Origin: Pseudomonadota bacterium
GTDB lineage: Bacteria > Pseudomonadota > Gammaproteobacteria > Acidithiobacillales > Acidithiobacillaceae
Length of the DNA: 19,931 bases
NCBI GenBank assembly: GCA_021840785.1
Contig: JAKBXD010000012.1
Coordinates: 1-19,931 of the forward strand
Direction of reading: 5' to 3'
This document shows positions 1 through 6,758 of the stretch, in pieces. The position numbers were made by a program, and so were the translations under genes. How positions within the stretch are numbered: position 1 is the stretch's first letter; the number at the start of each line of letters is the position of its first letter. The notes beneath the pieces were generated by a model, which made no database searches, was not told the origin of the DNA, and saw only the letters and a list, made by a program, of their open reading frames with translations.

Positions 1-506
1 GGGCGGAGCGCACGGATCATCCCCATGCCGCCCTGCAGCATTTTTATCGATGGACCGGGGATTACCTGCGGCGGATGGATATGCGCACTTTTCGTACGCA
101 TCAGGCTTTCACGCCGGATAATCAAGGCGCCATGCAAGACATCGCGCAGGCCGCGGCGGCGCTGCCGCAGGTAAGGTTTTTCATGCCCGACTACGGCTAT
201 GCGGGTGAACGGGGTTACCGCCGGATCACTTATTCACTGCCCAGCGGACAGGTGGTCTTTCGGGCAGCCACGAATTGGACGCTTGATAAGGCTGAGGAAA
301 TCCCCTACCTCGTCCAGCAGATTCGCGCCCATGTGGGCGCGACGCGCCCGGCGTTTATCAACGTCTTCGTTCTGAATTGGGCCATGGGTATGCACCGCCT
401 GTACCTGCTCCTCAAGGCGCTCGGTCCGGGTTATGTGGATGTCACCCCATCCCAGTTGAATACGCTTTACCGTGAGGCGCATGCCGCGCCATCCGTCATC
501 CGTTGA
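1..506 (+). CDS. 3' part of an unidentified protein, possibly a GxGYxYxP-type putative glycoside hydrolase (5' truncated)
   Basis: The reading frame is open from the first bases of the window (codons in phase with position 3) to a TGA at 504-506, so the gene starts upstream. The ATG at 75 is internal and has no Shine-Dalgarno sequence. About 167 C-terminal residues are visible. The end reads as an alpha/beta fold: a strand (FINVFVLNW), a helix rich in Leu, then LGPGYVDVTPSQLNTLYRE. This last pattern, 'YVxVTPxxLxxLYRE', resembles the C-terminus of putative glycoside hydrolases of the GxGYxYxP group, where a final strand-helix pair closes a barrel. That assignment is from memory and weak. No catalytic residues can be assigned from the fragment. 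It precedes an FkbM methyltransferase on the same strand by 93 bp, so a polysaccharide-related role is plausible by context only. Confidence 0.55.
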   Translation, partial: AERTDHPHAALQHFYRWTGDYLRRMDMRTFRTHQAFTPDNQGAMQDIAQAAAALPQVRFFMPDYGYAGERGYRRITYSLPSGQVVFRAATNWTLDKAEEIPYLVQQIRAHVGATRPAFINVFVLNWAMGMHRLYLLLKALGPGYVDVTPSQLNTLYREAHAAPSVIR

Positions 507-587
507 TGTTCGCGCCAGCACCAGCATTGTGATAGAAAGATAAGGCGACTCCCGGACGTCAGATGCCGTTCCTTTGTGGTGTATTTT

Positions 588-592
588 GGAGG
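588..592 (+). promoter_or_regulatory. Shine-Dalgarno that fixes the FkbM start at GTG 600
   Basis: GGAGG lies 7 nt before GTG 600. The upstream in-frame GTG at 576 has no such site and would add eight residues not typical of the family, which usually begins M-x-W/S-I-S-Y-A-Q-N-x-E-D. Confidence 0.6.
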
Positions 593-599
593 TGTCGTT

Positions 600-1331
600 G
601 TGACCTGGATCTCTTACGCGCAGAACTTTGAAGATGTCATGCTGCTGCGCGCGCTCAAGGGCGTTCAGTCAGGCTTCTATATCGACGTGGGAGCGCAGCA
701 TCCACGGATAGATTCCGTCAGTCGCGCGTTTTATGACCGAGGTTGGCGTGGTATCCATGTGGAGCCAGTACCCGCCTACGCAGCCCTTTTACGCGCGGAC
801 CGTCCCGACGAAACGGTCGTCCAGGCCGTGCTCGGCAAGCAGCGCGGGGAGACCACCTTTTATGTCATCCGGGAAACGGGCTTATCGACCGTCATCCAAA
901 GTATTGCGGAGGAACACGCGCATAACGGTTTCCCGGTGGATCGCATCGACGTTCAGCAAAGCACGCTGGCCGCGGTATTCAAAATGGCTGAAGGACGTGA
1001 GATTCATTGGCTCAAAATCGATGTGGAAGGCAGTGAGCCGGAGGTATTGCGTGGCTGGCTACGCAACCAGGTCAGACCGTGGATCGTGGTGGTGGAAAGC
1101 ACGCTGCCGCTTTCCGACGTACCCCTCGATCCGGTCTGGGAACGCGCCCTGCTGCGACGTGGATATGGTTTCGTGTATTTTGACGGCCTGAATCGCTTTT
1201 ATGTACACGAGAGCCATGCCGATCTGTCTGCGGCATTTTCACACGGCGCTTGCGTGTTTGACGATTTCGCACTCAGTGGGTTGGCTAGTGCCCCGTTCTG
1301 TAAACATCTGCTACTGGACCACCAGCACTAG
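600..1331 (+). CDS. FkbM family SAM-dependent methyltransferase
   Basis: This 243-residue protein is a class I S-adenosylmethionine methyltransferase of the FkbM family, whose members O-methylate sugars or polyketides. The start is GTG 600, chosen from its GGAGG site and because the protein then opens with the family-typical MTWISYAQNFEDVMLLRAL. The SAM-binding first strand is FYIDVGAQHP (Asp29, Gly31), followed by GIHVEPVPAY, the acidic end of strand 2. The family hallmark LKIDVEGSE is at residues 138-146 (Asp141, Glu143). Length is normal for a single-domain FkbM. The next gene starts 11 bp downstream and its Shine-Dalgarno overlaps this stop codon, so the two are cotranscribed and probably translationally coupled. 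In this capsule locus the likely substrate is a sugar hydroxyl of the repeat unit or chain end, but that is inference. Confidence 0.9.
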   Translation: MTWISYAQNFEDVMLLRALKGVQSGFYIDVGAQHPRIDSVSRAFYDRGWRGIHVEPVPAYAALLRADRPDETVVQAVLGKQRGETTFYVIRETGLSTVIQSIAEEHAHNGFPVDRIDVQQSTLAAVFKMAEGREIHWLKIDVEGSEPEVLRGWLRNQVRPWIVVVESTLPLSDVPLDPVWERALLRRGYGFVYFDGLNRFYVHESHADLSAAFSHGACVFDDFALSGLASAPFCKHLLLDHQH

Positions 1332-1342
1332 GAGGTGCACGT

Positions 1343-1951
1343 ATGTCGGAACGCGAAAAAGCGCTTACACCGGATCTACGCGGGTTGTTGACCTTGCCCA
1401 ACGCGGCATTCATACCCGGCGCTTTCACCGCCATCCTGGGACGTGAACCCGATGTCGTCGGTCTCGTGCACTATGCCCTGTGTCTACAGCGCGGATCCAG
1501 CCGTGCCCTGCTTCTGGCTGAAATACGCACCTCTCCGGAAGGGCGACGGTATGCGCCCCATGCGATCAGTGTAGATCTGGATACGTTGGTCACCCGCTAC
1601 CAAAAAGTACGATATCTGCCGCTGGGGCGCCTACGCTGGAAATTTTTGCCCACCTTTGGAATTGACCGCCAGGAACATGCTGGTTTTGATTGGGAACATT
1701 GGGCTACCGATTACGTAACACAGTTGATCAAACGCGACGCGCCCCCGATTCCGGATGCGTCCATCCATCCTGATCTCGCCAATCGGGTTGAGGCGCTCCA
1801 ACAGCGGGTCAGCACATTGTGTGACGCCGTGCAGCAAAGTGATCTACAAGAATCCCCACCGCAAACGCCGCAGGTTGGGCCGAATCCGGCGACCGTGTCC
1901 TGGGAGGCGCGCGGTTATCTGCACCAATTGCTCAAGGCGTCCAGGGGGTGA
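1343..1951 (+). CDS. DUF4214-like domain protein, small
   Basis: This is a 202-residue protein. The start at ATG 1343 follows GGAGG (1331-1335), which overlaps the upstream TAG. Residues of about 20-75 match the DUF4214 pattern: an AILGREPD segment, then G-x-x-HY, L-x-x-G-x-SR, and SPEGRRYA. DUF4214 modules are found on secreted or polysaccharide-locus proteins and on glycosyltransferases; their function is unclear. The rest is predicted soluble: a basic stretch near residues 80-105, a possible short heptad-like helix (VEALQQRVSTLCDAVQQ), a Pro-rich linker and a short C-terminal helix. I see no signal peptide, membrane segment or catalytic motif. The FkbH-like protein encoded convergently next door carries the same kind of module at its N-terminus, so the two may share a partner or substrate. 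Exact function is unknown. Confidence 0.75.
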   Translation: MSEREKALTPDLRGLLTLPNAAFIPGAFTAILGREPDVVGLVHYALCLQRGSSRALLLAEIRTSPEGRRYAPHAISVDLDTLVTRYQKVRYLPLGRLRWKFLPTFGIDRQEHAGFDWEHWATDYVTQLIKRDAPPIPDASIHPDLANRVEALQQRVSTLCDAVQQSDLQESPPQTPQVGPNPATVSWEARGYLHQLLKASRG

Positions 1952-1957
1952 TGCTCA

Positions 1958-1975
1958 GACCAGACTAATCCGGTC
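1958..1975. terminator. Short imperfect hairpin between convergent genes, possible bidirectional terminator
   Basis: In the 58-bp convergent gap an imperfect inverted repeat pairs GACCAGA with TCCGGTC around a CTAA loop: seven positions with one A-C mismatch. There is no clear T-tract on either side, so it would be weak as an intrinsic terminator. It is the only such structure I see between the two converging units. Confidence 0.22.
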
Positions 1976-2009
1976 ATGGGCGCCAAACACATCAATATCC
2001 ACAGTTTCG

Positions 2010-3992
2010 TCATCCGCCCTCCGAGCGAATCCACGTTGGAGCGTCGGGTACCAGAGAACCCCGCCACAAAGAACTCCCTGCATCCTGGGTAAAGCCGTGG
2101 GCGGGCCAGAAGTCGCGACAGGCGTCATTGCGGCCGGTGGCGGTGAAATGCCCCACAAAATCCGCATGTCCACCCTCCTGCATCTGTCGCAACGCTTCGA
2201 CCAATAAAGCACTTTCGATACCCAGACTAAATACTCGGCAGGATAGCACCACCTGTTCAATCCCATGGTCGCGCAGCAGGGCCAAAGCAACGAGGCCGTG
2301 ATTGGTAAAGCGATCTTCGGCACGCGCCGCCAGCAAGCAGCCTCCAGAAGCCAGCCAGTCCCGCAATTCCGCATCGCTCCAGCGCTGGCCGGTGGTATTG
2401 AACTGATTGGTTCTGTTCAGCAGCTCCAGAGCGCGGGCATAACGGGAGTGCCCGACATCGACAATGCGGTCAAAACGCAGAGTCAGGCCCAAAGACCGCA
2501 GCCAGGCGTCCCGATCCATATCCACCGCCGCCAGATCCCGCGCCGCCTTGGCCTGGATCGAATCGGCGCGCAGGGCGGACTCCTCGCTGACGCGCGCCAC
2601 CTGGGTTTCGGGGGCATAGAGCAAGACATGTCGCCAGCGCTCGGGCGCCCCCGTCAAAAAGCGCATCCGCGGAAAAGCCCGGCGCACCTCTTCGATCTCC
2701 AGGGGGTGGTCATCGATGAACAGGGCATGATCGGGCAGAATGTTGGTCGTGCGCAGAATCTGAGCGATGTTTTGGGATTTGGGCTGCCAGTTGATCTGCA
2801 CGGAGCAAAAATCTTCCAGACGCAAGCGCTGACCCCACAGTTGTTGGAACCGCTCGCGGGTCGGTCCCTCATCGTTCTTGCTGCAAATGGCCAGCAATAT
2901 CCCACGCCGCTTGCACTCCAGCAGAGCCTCGGCATAGCCCAGCGGCCAGCCTTCGGTATGCTGCCAGGGGACGATCTCGTCCTCTTCTGCCAACACGCCG
3001 CGCCAAAGGGTATTATCCAGGTCGGTGATGATCAGTTTGACGGGGTCCTCCGCGCGCAACACCCGCATGGCGCCTTCCAGTCGCTCCAATATATCCCGAG
3101 CTATCCATTCGCCCTGCACGCTCAACGGCGATAAGCCATTATGGGTATAGTGGGACAGATAGCCGTCGTACGCACTGGCATCGCCGTAATACTGGCGGAT
3201 ATCGTTGATTTCCAGATAATAGCCCCGCGGCGACGCGGCCAGATGGTCCTCCAGGGCATCGTTGAGGCTTCTGACCAGGCCATACAGGGAACCCTGACGG
3301 TTACGTCCCAGCACGCCCGCCACCTGCGGAGGAGGTTCCAGCAGGGACACGAAGAACACCGGCAAACCCGGTGGAATGGCGGCCAATATATGATCCACCA
3401 CCTGCTGCACGTTGAGGACGGCCTGCGCCTGAATCTGCCCCATATCCAGCTCTGGGCGCAGATGAAAAAGATCGCCGTCGCCCTCTTCTACCGACATGCT
3501 GAGGAGGGTGCGCAGGGTGAGATTGACAAGGACCACATCAAAGGCGTCGGCAACTATCTGCCGATCCACCTCCTGCAAGCCCGAATCCATGAGGTAATGC
3601 CGCATGGACCACTCCAACTCCAAGGCCACCTGCAGCAAGCTCTCGGCAAGACAGGTGCCGAGCAGTGCGGTGCGGGGTTTTTGTGGCGGACATCGGCGCA
3701 GTTCATCAGGCAGTAAGGGGGACTGCTCCGGGCGCAAAATCGTTTTCAGGAAATCGCGGTGCTTTTGATGCCGAGCATAACGACGGGCCTCCGGTGAGCG
3801 CTTAAAGTCCCGCAGCACCCGAGGTCGCGTCCATCCGTGCTGCAACAAGTGCAGGTAATGCGCCTTGCCGTGATCATCGGCAACACGACCGAGGTGACGC
3901 TGATAGAGCGCTTCTACAAAATCACCATCCGAGAGTGCAAGCAGGGCAGGCTCCAGTCGGGTCGTAAAAGGCCAGTAATGTTTCAGTCGCAT
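2010..3992 (-). CDS. FkbH-like HAD-IIIC protein with N-terminal DUF4214-like module
   Basis: This is a 660-residue protein from ATG 3992, which has TAGGT about 8 nt upstream. A TTG at 4025 would add 11 residues and is the alternative start. Residues of about 24-75 are a DUF4214-like module (YQRHLGRVADDHG, then SPEARRYARH). The middle region (about 100-310) resembles the SGNH-like segment that precedes the phosphatase domain in FkbH proteins. The HAD domain has motif I DLDNT at 324-328, the SKND segment and FIDDHP (Asp427-Asp428). The C-terminal 150 residues look GNAT-like (ELLNRTNQFNTTG, SCRVFSLGIE). Characterised FkbH enzymes dephosphorylate 1,3-bisphosphoglycerate and load glyceryl onto an acyl carrier protein. 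Here it follows kpsT by 42 bp, at the end of the capsule export operon. A glyceryl transfer to a lipid or glycan is inferred; the acceptor is unknown. Confidence 0.88.
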   Translation of the reverse strand: MRLKHYWPFTTRLEPALLALSDGDFVEALYQRHLGRVADDHGKAHYLHLLQHGWTRPRVLRDFKRSPEARRYARHQKHRDFLKTILRPEQSPLLPDELRRCPPQKPRTALLGTCLAESLLQVALELEWSMRHYLMDSGLQEVDRQIVADAFDVVLVNLTLRTLLSMSVEEGDGDLFHLRPELDMGQIQAQAVLNVQQVVDHILAAIPPGLPVFFVSLLEPPPQVAGVLGRNRQGSLYGLVRSLNDALEDHLAASPRGYYLEINDIRQYYGDASAYDGYLSHYTHNGLSPLSVQGEWIARDILERLEGAMRVLRAEDPVKLIITDLDNTLWRGVLAEEDEIVPWQHTEGWPLGYAEALLECKRRGILLAICSKNDEGPTRERFQQLWGQRLRLEDFCSVQINWQPKSQNIAQILRTTNILPDHALFIDDHPLEIEEVRRAFPRMRFLTGAPERWRHVLLYAPETQVARVSEESALRADSIQAKAARDLAAVDMDRDAWLRSLGLTLRFDRIVDVGHSRYARALELLNRTNQFNTTGQRWSDAELRDWLASGGCLLAARAEDRFTNHGLVALALLRDHGIEQVVLSCRVFSLGIESALLVEALRQMQEGGHADFVGHFTATGRNDACRDFWPAHGFTQDAGSSLWRGSLVPDAPTWIRSEGG

Positions 3993-4034
3993 TTGGAAAT
4001 ACCTAATGGCACCCAAAAGCCCCAAAGTACCCGG

Positions 4035-4691
4035 TCACATCTGCTCATAGGTGCGGATGGCTTCGTCGACCGAATCGAAAAAGTGCAGCTTGCCATGCTG
4101 CAAAAAGGCCGCGTGATCGCAGTTGTTGCGGATAATATCCAGATGGTGAGAGACCAACACCATGGCCTTGTTCTCCCGGCTTCGCAGCTCCTCTTCACAC
4201 TTGCGATTAAAGCGGATGTCGCCCACGGAGATGACCTCGTCCACCAAAAAGCAATCGAAATCGATGGCCATACTCAGGGCGAAGCTCAGGCGGGAATTCA
4301 TGCCCGAGGAATAGGTCTTGACGGGCTCGTCCAGATAGGTCCCGAGTTCCGCGAAAGCCTCCACCCCCGCCACGGTCTCATCCACGTCCACACCGTACAC
4401 CCTGGCGATGAGCCGGGCATTGTCCCGCCCCGTCAGACTACTGTGGAATGCCCCGCCAAAGGCTATGGGCCAGGAAACATTCATTCCCCGGTGCACGGTG
4501 CCTGAATCGGGCGTGAGAGATCCACTGATGATCTGAATGATGGTGGACTTGCCCGCGCCATTCGGTCCCATGATGCCCCAACGCTCTCCGGGACGAACCC
4601 GCAAGGAAATGTCATCCAGCACCACCTGTTTGTCCCGGCCATGGCGGATGGGGAAGGTTTTATGGATATTTTCCAGAAGCAAGTCGTTCAT
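4035..4691 (-). CDS. kpsT: Capsular polysaccharide ABC transporter, ATP-binding protein (KpsT/CtrD/BexA type)
   Basis: This 218-residue ATPase powers export of a finished polysaccharide across the inner membrane with the KpsM-type permease. Walker A is GPNGAGKST (42-50), the signature is YSSGMNSRLSF (127-137), and Walker B is FLVDE (148-152), followed by VISVGD and the H-loop VLVSHH. The length matches the short BexA/CtrD/KpsT group. It lacks the C-terminal carbohydrate-binding domain of Wzt proteins from O-antigen systems, which fits capsule export. The start is ATG 4691, with an AGGAAAGG-like site upstream. Unusually, 147 bp separate it from the permease gene; in most loci these two genes touch or overlap. 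The FkbH-like gene follows at 42 bp. Confidence 0.95.
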   Translation of the reverse strand: MNDLLLENIHKTFPIRHGRDKQVVLDDISLRVRPGERWGIMGPNGAGKSTIIQIISGSLTPDSGTVHRGMNVSWPIAFGGAFHSSLTGRDNARLIARVYGVDVDETVAGVEAFAELGTYLDEPVKTYSSGMNSRLSFALSMAIDFDCFLVDEVISVGDIRFNRKCEEELRSRENKAMVLVSHHLDIIRNNCDHAAFLQHGKLHFFDSVDEAIRTYEQM

Positions 4692-4726
4692 AGGGTGTTG
4701 CCTTTCCTGTCATCCCAGGGAAAATG

Positions 4727-4837
4727 TCATGATATCGTTGGCGATGTCCTCCCGCCCTCGTCATTTTTAGCGGTGCTTATTCTCAAAGGTTTAGAAAAAA
4801 GCGTACCGTCTAAAACATTTTCGGTTTCCATCACCAT
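4727..4837 (-). CDS. Possible 36-residue small ORF between kpsM and kpsT
   Basis: An ATG at 4837 begins one base after the kpsM stop (TGA-g-ATG). AAGGTGG lies 6 nt upstream, inside the kpsM 3' end. The frame runs 36 codons (MVMETENVLDGTLFSK...) to TGA at 4729-4727. It has no motif, signal peptide or membrane segment and matches no family I know. It may only be a translated leader that keeps ribosomes moving through the AT-richer gap towards kpsT, or it may be chance. Real protein status is doubtful. Confidence 0.2.
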   Translation of the reverse strand: MVMETENVLDGTLFSKPLRISTAKNDEGGRTSPTIS

Positions 4838-4838
4838 C

Positions 4839-5636
4839 TCACGCCACCTTTACTCGACGGATGGCCACCCCTGAAATGGCCAGGCCAAACAATGTCATCC
4901 CCAACAACGCGAGCACGGTGTAACCCAGATGATAGTAACTGGGCACCGTCGGGCCAAAGTAGCCATGATGGAAATAATCCACCGCATCGATCAATGGAAA
5001 GTAGAGCAAATAATTCCGATAAGGTTCCGGCACCAGAAATGTGGGAACAAAAACGCCGCAAAACGGCAGCATCAAATACAAAATGATGTGAGACGTCTTT
5101 TCGATGGTTTCACTGAGTTCGGCAAGCCCCGCCATAATCAGCACAAAGCCAAAGGAAAACCAGATGATCAATAGATAGCCGACCGCCATGATCAGTAGAT
5201 TGCTCGGTAAGTGACATATTCCCACGACGATGAATATGGGAAAAAGAAACAGGAACACCGCCATCCCGCTGGCGAATTCCAGAAGGATGCGCGCATAGAG
5301 AATATCCATGGGCCGAATGGGCTGATGGTGCAGCAAGGATCGGTTTTGCTCTATGGCCCCGGTCACCCTCCCGGTACCATTTCTCCAGAACAGTAGAGTG
5401 GGATAGCTCACCGCGAGCCACTCCGCAGGGCTGATACCATAGGGATACCCAGAATCAATAAATGAGAAGATGATCATCACTCCGATCACAAACAGCGCCG
5501 GTTCGCCAATCATCCACAGCATGCCCAGCCCCTCTCGCCCGAACCGCGTCACCGTCTCGCGCAAGGTGAGCGCCCAAATTATGCGCCCCTGTAGCCGCAA
5601 ATTATCCCAAAAGATCGAGCCGCTGTTAGCGGGCAT
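4839..5636 (-). CDS. kpsM: Capsular polysaccharide ABC transporter, permease (KpsM/CtrC/BexB type)
   Basis: This ABC-2 type inner-membrane permease has 265 residues from ATG 5636. A TTG at 5657 would add seven residues. The N-terminal amphipathic stretch ends in LRETVTRFGREGLGMLW, the typical KpsM entry motif. About six hydrophobic helices follow: ALFVIGVMIIFSFI, a region near LAVSYPTLLFW, MAVFLFLFPIFIVVGI, LLIIWFSFGFVLIMAG, IILYLMLPFCGVFV, and TVLALLGMTLFGLAI. The short C-terminus is basic (RRVKVA). It pairs with KpsT to move the polymer across the inner membrane. The start overlaps the end of kpsE by 11 bp, which indicates translational coupling. Length is standard for the family. Confidence 0.93.
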   Translation of the reverse strand: MPANSGSIFWDNLRLQGRIIWALTLRETVTRFGREGLGMLWMIGEPALFVIGVMIIFSFIDSGYPYGISPAEWLAVSYPTLLFWRNGTGRVTGAIEQNRSLLHHQPIRPMDILYARILLEFASGMAVFLFLFPIFIVVGICHLPSNLLIMAVGYLLIIWFSFGFVLIMAGLAELSETIEKTSHIILYLMLPFCGVFVPTFLVPEPYRNYLLYFPLIDAVDYFHHGYFGPTVPSYYHLGYTVLALLGMTLFGLAISGVAIRRVKVA

Positions 5637-6744
5637 GGTGCTCTCGAATCCCTGCAAACAGAATGCTCAGGACGCCCCAGACCATCAGCGACACCAGCAA
5701 TACCGCCAGCACATCTTCAAAGCGCTTCGGTTCCTGCGGTGCATCGGGCAAATTCGGTCTGCTGATGGTTTCCAGATACAGTTCCTGCTTCTGTGCCGTA
5801 AGACGCGCCTGCTCCAGGGAGGTCACCGCCGCTTCCAGCAATTTCTGCGCGAGAAGCTGGTTGACGTTCAGGCGCTCATACTCGGTGTCTTTGCTGGCCA
5901 GCGATTGTTTGGAGCCGGTGACTTTGGCGTTTTCCGCCAGGATCTCGCCTTGCAGCGCCTTTATGGAGCTTTTCAGCACCGGTATCTGCGGATTACCGGG
6001 GGCGTGCGCGCGGATGGCATCGAGCTGGGTTTTTTGGGTGATGAGGTGATCCTGGAGTTTGGAAACCATGCCCAGTTGCAAAGCCGATTGGGCGGGCGGG
6101 CTGAAAACGCCGTGGCGGTTGCGGTAATTGGCGAGCGCCAGGGTGGCATCCCGCAGCTTTTGCTCGGCGGCAGTGACGTCTTTCTGCGCGTAGTACACCC
6201 CCTCGACTCTTGCCCTTTTATTGAGCCGGTTGACGATATTCTGACTTTTTTGCAGCAGGAAGGCGTTGATCTTACGCGCATCTTCGGCACCGTAAGCACG
6301 CACTTTGAGCTTGGTGATACCGCTGGTATTGTTCAGATTGTCGGTGACCATGGACTGGTAATAGCGCAAGAGATTGATATAGCTGCTATGGGGGAAAAAC
6401 ACGCCGCCGAAGCGATCGAAAATGTCGATATTATCGCTACCGTAGACTTTTTTGAGATCGTAGGCGTTGTTGAGGGCCATCATGGCATCCCAGGAATCCA
6501 CATAGGCATGGATGGTTTCCGCCGCGCTGGTGGAGTTGCTGCCACCCAGCCCGCTCAGCAGGCTGGCGAGGCCGGAACTGCTGATGCGCTGGCTGGGGCT
6601 ATAGACCACGAAGGCGGATTCGCTGATGTACACCGGCGAGGCAATGAGACCGAAGTACAGGATGGATAAACCCGTCGGCAGCAGCACCACGTAGATAAAC
6701 AGCTTGTTGAGGTTCTTGACCCGGTTCCAGATGGATTGCGGCAC
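5626..6744 (-). CDS. kpsE: Capsule export inner-membrane/periplasmic adaptor (KpsE/CtrB/BexC, polysaccharide co-polymerase family)
   Basis: This 372-residue protein starts at GTG 6744, with AGAGG 7 nt upstream. It has two membrane helices (about 16-35 and 345-364) bracketing a large periplasmic domain. The first helix is followed by the Wzz-like motif PVYISESAFVVYSP. The centre (about 180-320) is rich in heptad-like helices (AEQKLRDATLALANYR and similar), suggesting coiled coils that reach across the periplasm. A Pro-rich stretch (RPNLPDAPQEPKRFED) sits just before the second helix, as is typical of the family. Its job is to link the KpsMT transporter to the outer-membrane channel. It begins 14 bp after manC and overlaps kpsM. 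Confidence 0.93.
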   Translation of the reverse strand: MPQSIWNRVKNLNKLFIYVVLLPTGLSILYFGLIASPVYISESAFVVYSPSQRISSSGLASLLSGLGGSNSTSAAETIHAYVDSWDAMMALNNAYDLKKVYGSDNIDIFDRFGGVFFPHSSYINLLRYYQSMVTDNLNNTSGITKLKVRAYGAEDARKINAFLLQKSQNIVNRLNKRARVEGVYYAQKDVTAAEQKLRDATLALANYRNRHGVFSPPAQSALQLGMVSKLQDHLITQKTQLDAIRAHAPGNPQIPVLKSSIKALQGEILAENAKVTGSKQSLASKDTEYERLNVNQLLAQKLLEAAVTSLEQARLTAQKQELYLETISRPNLPDAPQEPKRFEDVLAVLLVSLMVWGVLSILFAGIREHHAR

Positions 6745-6758
6745 AGAGATTCCTCTTA

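Noticed and set aside
75..506. ATG 75 as a true gene start
   Set aside because: The frame is open upstream to the window edge, no Shine-Dalgarno precedes it, and the upstream residues read as normal protein.
2265..3716. Plus-strand open frames (289 and 191 residues) opposite the FkbH-like gene
   Set aside because: They shadow intact HAD and GNAT-like motifs on the minus strand and show no motif of their own.
4692..4838. Internal promoter for kpsT
   Set aside because: TTGAGA and TTAGAC occur on the coding strand but no -10 hexamer stands at a sensible distance.
5470..6669. 399-residue plus-strand open frame opposite kpsE
   Set aside because: It is antisense to a clear KpsE homologue, has no family motif and no ribosome site; long antisense frames are expected in GC-rich genes.
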